From NCBI GenBank assembly GCA_037447655.1, contig JBBHKE010002158.1, forward strand, positions 109,330 through 173,329: DNA of 64,000 nucleotides, read 5' to 3'. Positions within the stretch are counted from its first letter, which is position 1; each line of letters begins with the position of its first letter. Source of the stretch: Zygnema cylindricum (Eukaryota > Streptophyta > Zygnematophyceae > Zygnematales > Zygnemataceae). Positions 8,400 to 19,681 of the stretch are shown in pieces. The notes beneath the pieces were generated by a model. That model was not told the origin of the DNA and did no database searches. It saw only the letters and a list, made by a program, of their open reading frames with translations. The position numbers and the translations under genes were made by a program.

Positions 8400-9819
8400 A
8401 TCTCGGAGGATTCGGCTGGCCAACGATGGCATGTGGACAACTGTCCTCACCATCCTTGTGAATTGGGGTTTCATTTCAGCTATAAGCAGCAAATTGCTTT
8501 TTCATTATGGCGGCCATCATGACTTGCAACTCTGCCTTTTCGCTCTCTTGTCGAGAGATCTTAGGTGGAGTCGCTTTTTTCTCGGTCTTTGTAGGAGAAT
8601 TGACCGACTTTCTCGAACGGGCAGAAATTCCCCTGTTCTGAATCTGATTCTCAAAAGAGAAATATGGGTCTTTAACGTGGCAACCGTGGACGTTATGTCC
8701 CCTCTACTGGCAATAGGTCAATGTGGCCGACTTATGAAGGCACATGCGGGCATCGTGCCCTGTGTTTCTATATCGGAAACATAATCGGTCTTTGGCAATA
8801 ATTGGCGGGTTTCCCATGGGTGACGTCTTTGGAGGCCTCTTAGGAGGTCATCGGTTCTTCGGAGGTGGTGGAGATTGGTCAAATTACTCCCTTTGATATG
8901 CGGGCTTCTTGTGAGCATCCCACTACAACGATTGCATCTCATACTTGACCGCGGATTTTGCCGTTCGCTCAAAGGTAAAATTCAGTTTGTATGTTTGACT
9001 GAGATGAGTGTGAATGAATATTTTTGATTGAGGTGGAAACTATCCCACGAATTTTTGGACAGCCTGCGCGTCAGACATGAGGTTCGACAATGCTTCCCGA
9101 AGGGTTTCCATTCGAGCTCGCAAGGCAGGGGCAGTCTCACTGGACTTAGGTTTGAAGTTCATTAACTCCCTCAGTTGATCCGGATTTTGCATCTAATATT
9201 CATTTTGAAGGAGATCAAACATGACTGATTGCGGGTCAAGTAAAAGAATCATTCCCCGCAGTCTAGCTGGGACCGCGACTTGGGCAGCCACAGCATACTG
9301 ATGAGGAATCTCGAGGATAGCTAGAAACAACTCATCCCCATTGATATTTAACACCTTTGAGATTGCTACCTGGTAAGGGATTTCTACCTGGCCCATGAAC
9401 TTGGGTACTCCACCAAACGGGGGAGCATACCCTGTCATCGCTAGAATGGTATCACACTTGCGAATGTAGAGAGTGAGGGCCGAACCGCGGAGGTATTGAC
9501 CAAAGAGAGAGAAAGCTACCGGGAGGTTGAACCTGTTTTGGTAACGAAATGCTAAATCCCTCATTTCTGTGTCATATACTATTCGAAAATGATATAAAGA
9601 CATAGTGTTTTTTAGCTTGGAAAAGCAAAAATACCCCATGGATATTTCCGAGGAGGAAGCCATGTTTTTAGAATGTAAAAGAACCAGTTGGGCTGAATTT
9701 GGATTGGCCGGGAAATGGAAAGTGAGAGGATGGGAAAAGATCTCCTTTGAAAAGTTTGTTTCGGTTATATCTAGGTATGACCTATAGGAAACCGAGGAAA
9801 ATGATGAGACGCTGGTCAA
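8400..9819 (-). pseudogene. Gag-like polyprotein of the RY-array element, copy 2
   Basis: The N-terminal 208 codons (9819-9193) are open: VAFSLFGQYLRGSALTLY, YAPPFGGVPKFMGQVEIP, then VMFDLLQNEY. After a stop, other frames continue with SETAPALRARMETL and DAQAVQKFVG-like sequence. A zinc-knuckle remnant follows near 8740-8790 (C-F-R-Y-R-N-T-G-H-D-A-R-M-C, second Cys now Tyr), then an incomplete second one (YCQ-stop-RGHNVHGCH). A proline/serine linker leads to the protease. The start Met at 9819 is the first in frame. This is the better of the two copies and defines the family. The leader up to 11325 is non-coding. Confidence 0.6.
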
Positions 9820-10215
9820 TACTAATCGGACTAACGGAGATCTAGGTGTCCCAACAAGAATTGGTGCGGCGGCAAACTTGGAGAAAGTGGAAAGATCTAA
9901 GTGCGGTGGACGAAAAACTGTCTTGTCGCGGGTAGATAATGATACGTAAGTTATCCCAATCCGTGGGCATAAAAAAATAGAAATCCCTCTGTTATAACTA
10001 TGAAAGATCAGGACGGCCTAATCGAGGTGCGTTAATGATAGGCCAATCCACACAAGACATGTCAACAAACCAAGTCACTAGCCAGACCCGGTGGTTATAT
10101 GTAGCACGAAGCCGAAATACCAAAACCTCTACCCTGCAAATAATGGGGCAAGGCCGAAGGGCCAGATTTATAAAACAAGCAGACAACTATCCGGCACGAT
10201 TCAGTTCAGATATAT

Positions 10216-10345
10216 AGCGACACAAACATAAAACGTCTATAGAGTGCCACCCACGGCAAGATCTAGGAACAAATTCCACTAGCGACACAGACAGAAAACG
10301 TCTATAGAGTGCCACCCACGGCAAGATCTTGGAACAAATTCCACT
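10216..10345. repeat. 65-bp tandem duplication
   Basis: Two adjacent units, each starting AGCGACACA and ending AACAAATTCCACT, with few differences; a third, degenerate partial unit may follow to about 10390. Confidence 0.9.
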
Positions 10346-11071
10346 TTAGATAGTTACAGGAAAACCTCAAGGCCACTCACGGCCAGATAGCATGCAAGGA
10401 AAGGAGAGAAAATGCAAATGCTCAAAAAGAAAGGGTCGTAATCGAACCAATCCACACCGACCCCTACACGAGGGTCCACAATATAACGTGAATCTCCTGC
10501 ACGCGCAAGGCATCGGGGTACTTAGAAACACCTTTTATAGTCAGGTGAGTACTAAGAGTGAACCGGACTTGGTCGAGGCAAGTCGGATTTTGCAGAGTCC
10601 TTTGGAATGAAACTCGCACTGGTTGTGAATAATCGAGCTTAAATTCACCACTAAATACCAAAGAAGTAAGTATCCTGCTAGGGTATGCGTATCAGCGCTA
10701 TGCCACGCTATACCCAAGTATAAATCTGTGATAACTGTAGGTTATAATTGTGCAACTCTAATATATTGAATATATATTTTCATTTTGTTAAGTTTTATGA
10801 ATGATTAAATTGGGCAAGAGGAAAAGAAAGAAAATATCAAATCCCACACAAACCAAACATCAACTTGATAGCTAAGTAAGTAGTAACAGGAGTAAGGAAG
10901 ATAGGAAATATGGAGAAAACTTTAAGGAAAAACATTAAATACGGTAGGATTAGGCAAAAAGATTTCACAAACCATAATTCCAAGCTGCAAAAAAAAGGAA
11001 TCTGCGACCAAGGGACAATAATATGCTGACCTAGGGATAAGAATTCCAAAAAATAAACCATAAATTCGTAC

Positions 11072-11190
11072 AAACCTTAAATCTGCAGCCCAAACCCTAA
11101 ATCTGTGGCCAAACCCTAATTCCGCAGATTAACCCTAAAATCTGACTCAAACTCAGACCTAAATCTGCAGACCAGAAATAGAATGGCAAC
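11072..11190. repeat. Short degenerate repeats with telo-box-like AAACCCTAA
   Basis: Units of roughly 20 bp combine AAATCTGCAG-like and AAACCCTAA-like words (AAACCCTAAATCTG, AAACCCTAATTCCG, AACCCTAAAATCTG). AAACCCTAA is the plant telo-box core. It is not a telomere: the units are interrupted. Confidence 0.55.
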
Positions 11191-11324
11191 AAGATAGAAG
11201 GCAAGAATTGAAAGAAAGAAGAAACCGAAAACAAAATGTGTGTTTTTTTTTTTTTCATAAAATTATAAAATATATTCTTTATTTTTAAAAATTTATTTTA
11301 AGAGAAGTTAATTTTTCGGATAAG

Positions 11325-12235
11325 AATACTAAGCCGTGGGATAGCCACTAGGCTCCCAGGTCTTCCATGTATTCGCTACAAGAGTTATTTCAAAGAAAGG
11401 CAAAGAAGCAATATAAAACACTTCCAACCAAAACCAAGAAAATCGGATTTAGTCAAAAATGACACTTTTCCAATACAACCAAAAATGCCACATCAACAAA
11501 TACAGTCAAACAAACCGTCCAGGTGTCTAGAGAACGGCGCAGCTGAACACAAGATGCCACACCTCAAGCCTCCACTTCGCCAAAAAGACAAGTTTGGAGG
11601 GAAACTTTCCGGACTTGGCCGAAGCTGTGTGGATTAAAAAAGTGGCAGAATAATAGGAGATAAAAATCCGTATGCTAACTAGCATCTATCTCTAGCTGAC
11701 AAGAGGATAAATAAATAATGGGCAATCGGTGGCAAGGAGGAAGCAAGGAAACTACTCCGCCGCTAAGAGAAAATTCTTGTCCGAAAACTAAATTCTCTAA
11801 GTCTGAGAATTAGCCTAAGTAGAAGCTAATCTTCGCCTAGCGCAAAACTAGCCTACGTCTAACCTTTTTTACATGAATGAAAACTACTTAAGATGTTGAC
11901 CAATAGGCGGCCAACATCGTCTACCGTACGTCTAACAAAATCCATAATCCAAAGGTAAAAACCCTCCCTATCTAAGTGTGTGCGTGAACCTACGGGGGTT
12001 CACGACTTAAATGCGCACTAATGAGAAAGCGCCAACGAAACCTTCATCGTACATGTTATTCGTAAGTCGCGAAAGTTCTCTTTAGGTGAAAAAGTACCAA
12101 CGAAATCGAAGGTTCAGGTGAAACCGAAAGTACATAAGAAATGAAAGGTACAAATGAAATTTACGATCGTATTCAGAAATCGCCTACCTACGAAATGAAA
12201 GGAAACAAAAATACTCACGAAATTACACCGCAAAT
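11325..12235 (-). mobile_element. RY-array LTR-like body (upstream copy, array missing)
   Basis: Closely matches 5783-6700 and about 32941-33830 over its whole length, including CCGTGGGATAGCCACTAGGCTCCCAGG and the 10-bp hairpin. On the minus strand it precedes gag copy 2 and so sits where a 5' LTR would be; the 180-bp segment and array are missing from this copy. Confidence 0.55.
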
Positions 12236-12699
12236 CGTTATTAGTGTCAAAGTTTATATAGTGTTGAAGAAAATTTACCGTAATTGATGCTTATTAAGAA
12301 TTTGAAATTAAAAAAAAAAGGTGTATTCTAATTTCGGCGTTAATGCTAATTTGGAACAGCAAAAATGGAAAATTTTCTGTACGATGATATACATTAATAT
12401 ATGTATCTGTAGAAAATATTAGAAATCGTACGCCGTCGTGAAATTTAAATATCCGAACATGTCAGACTAATTTACGTATCTAACTAATCCCGTTTTTTTA
12501 GCGCACGTTCCTATGAGTGCGCGTCTAATTTAATTCATTTTTGGTAATATTTTCACTTGAAAAGGTATATTTATGTACAGTCTTACATACACCGTACTTC
12601 ACACTATTTAGATATTGTTGTACTTTCGTTCTTTACGCTATTTTGTACGGTACCTTAATTAACGTCAAGGAAAAATTAAAATCATGTATCCTATTTGAG
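12236..12699. other. Unassigned AT-rich sequence
   Basis: No coding or repeat assignment. It lies between the RY-array body and the first readable integrase codons. Confidence 0.5.
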
Positions 12700-13298
12700 G
12701 AAAAAAATCAAAATTTTAAGAACCCAATAGTGAACATTATAAAGCATGGGTTGAAAAACTCCATTACTTACCAATTTTGAAGTTTAGATCGGAGAATGGT
12801 GGGGAATATACTTCGAAAGAATTTGAAGCCTTTTTACTTGATGAAGGTATAAGTCATCTTTTTACTCTTCCACATTCACCAAAACAAAATGGGTTTTTGG
12901 AGAGATTAAATAGAACCCTCACAAAGAGCTCTAGATCGATGCTTGCAGATAAAAATGTGGATTCGAAATTATGGGTTGAGGCTCTAAATTGTGTGGTTTA
13001 TATTAAGAATAGGATAGGATCAAGATCGGTAGAGACTACTCCTTATGAGATTTGGACAGGTAGAAAACCAGATGTTAGTCATTTCAAAGTCTTTGGTAGT
13101 AAATGCTTTATCTTGGATACATCTAATGATAGAAGGAAGATGGAACCGAAAGGATTACCGTGTATTCTGTTAGGATATGATGATCACTCAAAGTGTTATA
13201 GAATTTTTGTGTTTGAAAGGCAGAAAATAATTGTAGGGAGAAACATCATTGTTAACGATGAGCTAGACTCGATAGATTTATTTGAAATGACAGACTAG
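12700..13298 (+). pseudogene. Type-5 copia integrase, C-terminal half
   Basis: From about 12727 the frames read HYKAWVEKLHYLPIL, then FRSENGGEYTSKEFEAFL, HSPKQNGFLERLNRTLTKSSRSMLAD, and WTGRKPDVSHFKVFGSKCFI. This is the core and C-terminal part of a copia integrase (rve), ending with the plant GKP-type region. The second catalytic acidic residue (D of RSDNGG) is Glu here, and the first Asp and zinc-binding N-terminus are missing upstream. The 173-codon frame 12777-13298 is intact. Reverse transcriptase follows on the same strand in a different frame. Confidence 0.8.
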
Positions 13299-13399
13299 GA
13301 AAAGCAGCAAAAAGTACAAAAATACGTTATTCTAGATTACATCCATGAAATTGTCTCACAGATACGAACTTCACCGGTGGGAACACGGAAGTCTGAAAT

Positions 13400-14330
13400 T
13401 CTCCATGTTCTTTCACAAGTTCAGTTCCAACCGGACCAGCTGCGTTCGATGCCTACTGATCGCAACCAACGCAATAAGCGCAATGCAAGGGATCCCACAA
13501 TTTCAACCTCACAATTTCCGGGGGGAAGAAGATCTACTAGCCGCCTGCAAGCAAGCCCTCACTTTGCCTACTGGGTAGCCTTAAGGGAGCCTCTAACCAT
13601 TGGAGGGGCCTTCTCATCACCAGAGCAGAACTAGTGGATCGAGGCAGCAAACGATGAAATGAAGTCGATCATAGAAGCTTAGACATGGGAGCTTGTAGAC
13701 CTTCTTGCGGACCGAAAAGCGATCAGTTGCAAATAGGTATTCAAGGTGAAGTGAAATCCTAATAACACCATTAACCGATATAAGGCCTAACTTATGGCAA
13801 AGGGGTATAATCAAAAGGAGGGAATTGATTTTGAAAAAACATTTTTTCCGGTTGTAAGATATCCGACAGTTAGGATTTTGCTATCATTTGCTGCTATAGA
13901 AGATATGGAAATACATCAGATGGATGTGAAATCAACCTTTTGGCATAGAGAACTAGAGGAGACCATTTACATGCAGCAATTTGAAATGTATGCAGAATCA
14001 GGAAAAAAACACTTAATATGCAAATTGTTAAAATCTCTGTACGGCATAAAACAGGCCCATAGGCAATGGAATCTAAAGCTTGATGAATTCTTAACCAGCC
14101 TAGGATTTCGAAGGATATATTCTGATCACCCTGTCTATGCTCTAAAGGGTGAGGATGGGATAGTATATATAGGTGTATGTAGTTGATTTACTATTAATCA
14201 GCAAATCAATGGCTGAAATTAACAAAATCAAAACTGCTCTTAATTGACGGTACGAGATGAAAGACCTCGATGAGGCAAAATATATTTTCGGTATCTATGT
14301 AGAGAGGGACAAAATAAGAAGGTATTAAAG
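13400..14330 (+). pseudogene. Type-5 copia reverse transcriptase (RVT_2)
   Basis: A stop-broken linker (SQFPGGRRSTSRLQ, then WIEAANDEMKSIIEA) leads to the frame at 13794: MAKGYNQKEGIDFEKTFFPVVR, HQMDVKSTFWHREL (first catalytic Asp in MDV kept; AFLHG-like part changed to TFWHR), SLYGIKQAHRQW, LTSLGFRRIYSDH. A frameshift near 14167 precedes the active site, which reads YVVDLLLISKS instead of YVDD. Three independent types of damage (stops, frameshift, catalytic Asp to Val) show a dead copy. Confidence 0.8.
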
Positions 14331-15160
14331 TTGACTCAAAAAGAGGCCATTGGAAACATGTTAGATGAATACGGAATGCGGGGGGCAAAAAGATGTCTAA
14401 CTTTAATGGAGTTTTTGCATAAGTTAGAGGGAGAAGAGACAAAACTGGGTGTCATTGTTAGCGAGTATTTAGAGTCAGGGGAGAATGATCCTATGACACT
14501 AATACCTTACAGACAGATAGTGGGAAGCTTAATATGTTTCATGAACTGTACTCGTCATGACATTGCTGCACCATTGGGGTACTGAGCAGAAGTTAAGAGA
14601 ATCCGAGAAAATCTGATTTTGATGCAGCAAGGAGAGTCTTAAGATATTTGACAGGAACCAAAGACCTCAAACTCACACTAGGCGGAGGAGAAGTAAAATT
14701 GCAAACGTGGAGTGATGCAAGCTATGGCAACATGCCAAGCCGAAAATCCACCACGGGATTCGTTCGACAAATTGGGAACGGGACTTGTTGCTGGAGCAAC
14801 AACCTTCAAAGGAATACAACACAGTCGATAACGGAGTTAAAATAAATGGCAGCAAGCTCGGCCCTCAAAGAACTCTTATGGGTAAAATCCATTTTACAAG
14901 AACTAGGATACATGCAGGCTGGTCCACAGGTGATCTGGTGTGATAATGAGGTTGCCATTGCCATTGCCTCAAACCGAAGTCACCACTTCAAGAGTAAACA
15001 CATGGATGTCACATTTCACTTTGTAAGAGAAAAAATGTTCTCTAAGGTGATTAAATTATGCTATCTCGCAGACGCAAGAATGATAATTGATATGCTTACT
15101 AAAGCTTTTCCTTCTTCCAAGCTAAAGTATTGTACGGATGCAGTAGGATTAGGTGAATAG
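14331..15160 (+). pseudogene. Type-5 copia RNase H and C-terminus
   Basis: Frames read QKEAIGNMLDEYG, YRQIVGSLICFMNCTRHDIAAPLGY, then after a stop TWSDASYGNMPSRKSTTGFVRQIGNGTCCWSN, and from 14846 LKELLWVKSILQELGYM, VIWCDNEVAIAIASN, HHFKSKHMDVTFHFVREK, DMLTKAFPSSK. This is a nearly complete copia RNase H module. The WSDAS and CDN acidic positions are kept. It ends 205 bp before a purine tract (TTTAGAGGAG) and the type-5 LTR, so it is the 3' end of that element. Confidence 0.8.
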
Positions 15161-15364
15161 TTGAGTTGCTTCAGTGCGATACTGCCATACTGCGCAAATC
15201 CACAATCAGGGTGTAGTGAGACTAGGTGACTAGTTGATTTTCGGCGCTGCTATGTTGCCATGCTGCCTTGCTATCTTGCCATGCTGTGCTAAGTGTGACA
15301 TTACAGCTGCGCGGATTTGATATCGCAGATGGGCTGATACACTAAGTCTAAAGCTTTAGAGGAG
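15161..15364 (+). other. 3' untranslated spacer and polypurine tract
   Basis: Non-coding, with a short TGCCATGCTG-type repetition, ending in TTTAGAGGAG before TGTTGATTTTGG. Confidence 0.5.
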
Positions 15365-16212
15365 TGTTGATTTTGGAAAAACTTTAAGTCTCAGTAAATT
15401 AGTGTGACGACAGAAAGGTAAAAATTTGCAGCGTAAGTTTCACAAGGACATGGGTCATCACTTCAGTAAAAAACAGGACAACGCAATTGCGATGTAGACG
15501 GAACAACGTAGCTGTTATGCACACAGAGCTGCGCAACAGCGACGCTGCCACACAGATGCGGTTACTTTGGATATGATCCGTACAGACAACGCAACTGCTT
15601 TTATCTTGGATATATTTCGGTACGGGACATCGCAACTGCGGGTGATATGAATGTGATTTGGTACGGGACAACGCAGTTGTGATTGATATAAATCAAATCA
15701 ACGGAGGAGATTCATAAGAGTATCATAAGTGACTAAGCCGACAAGTATTTGTACAATCACTGAATAAAGATTATGAGTAATATTGATTGTACGATGATAG
15801 ATTTGGTTGCCAGGATTAGGAACACGTAGATCTCAGAAGGTGGGTTGATTTTGGATGAACCTCTGAGGTACACTTGTTTTGGCGGTACAACACGGAGAGC
15901 ATAAGACTTAAGACTTAGAGTATTTTATGTATCCTAACTTCCAAGAAGTAATACTGCTGATAGTTTTTGGGAAACTTCTGAGTGATATACCTTGAGTGTT
16001 GTTAAGTCAATTATGCTGAAACTTTGGGAGTCGTCAATGATTATGCAACTCTATAATTTGAAAGAGGTTTTTTAAGTTTGGTTGCTTGTATAAGATTTGG
16101 TGAGCACTTGAAAACAGATGTTTGGTAGGATTCTTGATAGCTTTTGTGAGTGTATAATGTCTATTTCTACTACTGCTGCTCCTCCATTTGCACCGGTGGT
16201 TGTAGAACAACA
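15365..16212 (+). mobile_element. Type-5 LTR (3' LTR of the 12.7-15.2 kb element)
   Basis: Starts TGTTGATTTTGG and ends GTAGAACAACA, 848 bp. It holds several CAACGCAGCTGCGA-like palindromic motifs between 15470 and 15680. Near its end an ATG (about 16157) opens a frame MSISTTAAPPFAPVVVEQQ that would run through the primer-binding site into gag. Confidence 0.8.
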
Positions 16213-17022
16213 ATAGTGTGTAATAATGCTGCTGCAACGCAAGCAGGACAAGTGCAGCTGTGGTAATCATTGATACGCTTTGTACGGTCAACACAGTTGC
16301 GACGCAACGAGACAAAACGCAGCTGCGAATAATTTGGTATAGAACAACGCAGCTGTGACAAAGTTACAGATATTTGAACATGATTAAGAATTGAATTGTG
16401 CAGCTACGGTTGATATGAATCAAGTCAATGGACGAGATTCATAAGAGGATAAAAAAGTTACTCGTTGACAGGTGCTGTATAACAGCCGGATGGACATACC
16501 CAGACAAGTGTCACTAAGTCAGCGACAAGTATTTGAACAAATCACCTGTTTATGATTCTCAGTAATAATGATTGTATATTGATAGATTAGTTTTAGCGTG
16601 ATTAGGAGCACTTGACCTTAGTGGAAGTTTAGTTCTTTCGACGTATCTCTAAGGGACACTTGTATCAACGGTACAACAATATGAAGTAGGATAACTGAGT
16701 GTACAATATAAAACTTAGGATGTAGAACATTTTATGTATCTAGACTCTTAGACTGTGTAATTTGCAGACTGTTTTTGGGTAATTTCTGAGTTGCATATCT
16801 TGGTGTATGTTGATCAATTGGGCTGAAACTTTGGGAGTTGTCGGTCTTTGTGATATCCTATAATGTGGTATAATTTGAAGCAATTTGGACCTTTGTGTCG
16901 GATTTGGTGAGCTGTAGAAAACATTTGTTTGGTAAGATTCTTGATAAACTTCTGTAAGTATATTATGTCTACTTCTACTAATATGGTGCTGCTCCACCTG
17001 CTCCAGTGGTTGTAGAACAACA
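16213..17022 (+). mobile_element. Second type-5 LTR, 5'-truncated, next to gag
   Basis: Resembles 15460-16212 (CAGCTGCG motifs, GACAAGTATTTGAACAA, CCAGTGGTTGTAGAACAACA) but lacks the TGTTGATTTT start. It ends at 17022 directly before the primer-binding site, so it is the 5' LTR of the next element. Two LTRs abut without a separate host sequence. Confidence 0.7.
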
Positions 17023-17023
17023 C

Positions 17024-17038
17024 GTTATGGGCCTATCA
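17024..17038 (+). other. Primer-binding site, anticodon-arm tRNA-iMet type
   Basis: GTTATGGGCCTATCA. It matches the GTTATGGGCC core shared by all families here and reads V-M-G-L-S in the gag frame. Confidence 0.65.
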
Positions 17039-17770
17039 TCAATAATTCCTTTCTTCTCGAGGGAAAAATACGCTTATTGGGCGGATATTGTGGAGACACA
17101 CTTCGAAAATGTTAACCTTTTGGATATTTTGGATGGTTCACTGGCGAAACGGATCTGTCTTGGTCAAAGACAAATTCGCAAGCTCGGTCGCTCTTGAAAT
17201 TCCGTATCTCAGAAGAATTGACTATATCACGGATAAAAATGAAAAAGGCGATCGATATCCGGAAATCTCTTAGGAAAAACTATTTTTGGCTGGATGAATT
17301 TGGGACTACAAATACACGAGTGGCACTATGGCATAATATTGTAACAAATTTCGAATACTAATAGATTCTCATGCTTGTGCAAGTGGATCTTTTCCTCAGT
17401 TTGAACAAGCTACTTTACTAATGAGAGGTCTTCCTACTTCTATGAAAGTAATGTCTGATAGGCTGAAACAAAAAGATAAAGCTTGCTGGACACTTTAGTT
17501 AGCTATTAATTTGATATAAGAAGAGGAAGTAGATTCTAAAATTTTTAATGGTGAAAAATAAGTAGAGGCATTTAGCATAGAATTTGACAATAAAGCTCAG
17601 TTTAATAAGCAGAGAAATCAATTTAATCAGAATCAAAACCATTTTAGACAGTTCAATCAAAGATGAAATAGACAATCTTTCAATGCTTGTTTTAATTTTA
17701 ATGGAAAAGGTCATGGATATAAATTCTATCCTAAGCTTAAAAAAGCTAATGAAACAGGTCTGTATAGGCC
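17025..17770 (+). pseudogene. Type-5 copia Gag
   Basis: Starts in the LTR: VVVEQHVMGLSSIIPFFSREKYAYWADIVETHFENVNL (plant UBN2-like Gag N-terminus with the YxxWA/DxxxxxF pattern). It then breaks by stops and frameshifts. Later frames give ATLLMRGLPTSMKVMSDRLKQKDK and an N/Q-rich tract before CFNFNGKGHGYKFYP, a degraded zinc knuckle in which the second and last Cys are lost. Gag would form the particle and bind RNA. A related fragment lies at 26301-26656. Confidence 0.65.
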
Positions 17771-17773
17771 TGG

Positions 17774-18550
17774 ATGGCAACAAAGCCAATTTCTCAAGGC
17801 TTCACGGGATCTTCACAACGAGGAAATGCACTCTTCTCGGCATCTTCATCTCATCAGGACGAGTCTCTTTCACTCTCTGACAAACAGGATGATGATCTAT
17901 TTGCTATGGTGGCAGCAATGGAAGGCGCGAAAGAAAATGGATGGATAATGGACAAGGGAGCGTCGGCCCACATGTGCTTAAACAAGGCAGTTTTCAAAAA
18001 TGTGAAATCAACACCGGAGAAAAATATCTACTATGCATATGGAATGAGTGTGCAAACGCGGGCTGTAGGTGATGTCTCATTGCTAGTTAATGTAGAAAAC
18101 AAGGCAGTTGAGAGAACTCTTCATAATTTTCTCTATATACCATATTTTAAGAAAAAAATGTTTTCAACTTCTTTGTAGAAAGTAATGGGTTTGAGGTCAA
18201 TATGAAACACGGCAGGGAGGTTGTTAGCAAAAATGGAAAAATTGCAGTCACGGGAACTAGAAATGCCAGCAAAATGTTTTAATGGATATGTTTGATTATA
18301 AAGAAAATGATGTTTTGTATTCCGACGCATTATCCTCAGATGAGATGTGGCATAAAAGATTAGGCCATGTGAACTATGATAATATGAAAAAGATGATCAA
18401 TCTAGTAAAATAGAAAAACTCACTTTGTCAAATTAGTCACCTAAAACATGTGATGGCTGTGCATTAGGAAAAATACACAGATTACCGTTTCCTCAAGAGT
18501 CTGAACATAAATCTACTAAACTTTTGCAACTCATTCATTTTGTTGTTTTC
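17774..18550 (+). pseudogene. Type-5 copia protease and GAG-pre-integrase
   Basis: The ORF 17774-18178 reads GWIMDKGASAHMCLNKAVF, the copia protease active site with D-K-G-A in place of D-S-G-A, followed by the usual beta-rich region ending FLYIPYFKKKMFSTSL. After a stop, another frame gives DEMWHKRLGHVNYDNMKKM, then CDGCALGKIHRLPFPQES and LLQLIHFV, the pre-integrase zinc-binding (H/C) domain. A type-d LTR cuts it at 18551. The part from 17968 is present again, almost unchanged, at 19682-20265. Confidence 0.8.
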
Positions 18551-18633
18551 AATAGATATTAATGGTCTTTTAAAGTATTTTCTAGGTCTAAATAGAAATA
18601 TAGAAAGAAGCCAAGGCAGTCTACCTCTAACTT

Positions 18634-18689
18634 CTCTCTCGAACTCTCAAACTTGTCGCAGTCACTGAGAAATTCGAGAGGAAGCTAGA
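18634..18689 (+). other. LTR hairpin with compensatory change (type d, copy 1)
   Basis: CTCTCTCGAACTC pairs with the AATTCGAGAG side; copy 2 has CTCTCTCCAACTC with AATTGGAGAG. Both sides of one pair changed together. Confidence 0.7.
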
Positions 18690-18778
18690 GCCATGGCTAC
18701 CTAGGCTATCCAGAGGTTTACGAGATATAAATATTAGTTTATTTATAATTAGGGGTTTATTTACTAAAACTATATGTG

Positions 18779-18855
18779 ATACCTCCAGGATTTGATCCTG
18801 GAACCTGCCGGACGGTAAGCAGCCGGTTGCCGGTTTCTTTAACCATTAACTCTAG
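18779..18855 (-). other. Antisense tRNA-like block, perfect T-arm
   Basis: On the minus strand CCAGG-ATCAAAT-CCTGG forms a 5-bp stem with a 7-nt loop, the geometry of a tRNA T-arm and Pol III B box. A D-arm-like TTAATGGTTAAAG lies about 45 nt upstream. Confidence 0.55.
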
Positions 18856-19086
18856 ACATAGTGTTACGTAGTGTAGGGTTTGATAATTAATTATACATTA
18901 ATACGTAGGATAGTTCATTTAACTAAAACAGATTTACGGGAGACATAGATCCAGTAATGTAAAAGTACGGATTACAGTACGGATAAGAAACGAATACCGC
19001 ACATTTATTTATTTAGCGAAACGAATACCACGCATGTATTTATTACGGCTACGATTAAATGTGAATTTAATCGGACGGCCGGAATT

Positions 19087-19681
19087 TGTTGTTCTACAAC
19101 CACCGGTGCAGGTGGAGGAGCAGTAGTAGTAGTAGAAGTAGACATGATACACTCTCAGAAGCTAACAAGAATCCTACCAAACAGCTGTTCTTAAGTGCGC
19201 ACCACTTCTTATACAAGCATCCAAACCTTACAAAACTCTATCAGAATATAGAGTTGAATAAACACTGATAACTCCCAAAGTTATAGCACAATTGACCTAA
19301 CAACACTCAAGATATAATACTCAGAAGTTTCCCAAAAACTGTCTGCAGTTTTACTACTTGGAAGTCTGGATACATAATATGTTCTGAGTCCTAAGTCTTA
19401 TACTTGTGTTGAACCAGCAATGCCAGTGTACTTGGGAGGTACATCAAATCACTAAGCTACCACTAATTCGTCAAGCTACCACTAAGCTACCACTAAGCTA
19501 CCACTGAGCTACCACTAAGCTACCACTGAGTTACCCACTAAGTTTCCACTGAGTTACCCACTAAGTTTACTAGAATCGTATCTATCGCAGTTGCTCTATC
19601 CGTACAGAATCACATTAAGAATATCAGACGATGTATTGACTGTACGGACCATATCAAATATAATCGTGGTTGCGTTGTCCT
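19087..19681 (-). mobile_element. Inverted type-5 LTR fragment
   Basis: Starts TGTTGTTCTACAACCACCGG, the reverse complement of the type-5 LTR end, and continues to about 19681, where it meets CACATGTGCTTAAAC of the protease duplicate. It contains the 11-bp repeats at 19451-19570. Confidence 0.75.
19451..19570 (-). repeat. 11-bp tandem repeat resembling a tRNA D-arm/A box
   Basis: GCTACCACTAA/GCTACCACTGA repeated; on the minus strand this reads TAGCTCAGTGG-like words, the Pol III A-box core. The matching direct copy is at 25023-25066. Confidence 0.75.

Larger units (their letters stand above)
9820..11324 (-). other. Non-coding leader between LTR-like body and gag copy 2
   Basis: No convincing protein. 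It holds a 65-bp duplication (10216-10345), telo-box-like repeats (11072-11190) and T-rich sequence next to 11325. Its position suggests the untranslated leader of copy 2; a primer-binding site was not recognised. Confidence 0.4.
18551..19086 (+). mobile_element. Type-d LTR, 5' half (truncated)
   Basis: Begins AATAGATATTAATGG (TGTAGAAATT in the intact copy at 20266) and follows that copy until GACGGCCGGAATT. There an inverted type-5 LTR piece takes over. It carries the hairpin at 18634-18689 and the antisense tRNA-like block at 18779-18855. Confidence 0.8.

Noticed and set aside
11072-11190. Interstitial telomere
   Set aside because: TTTAGGG-type units are not contiguous; only scattered AAACCCTAA words.
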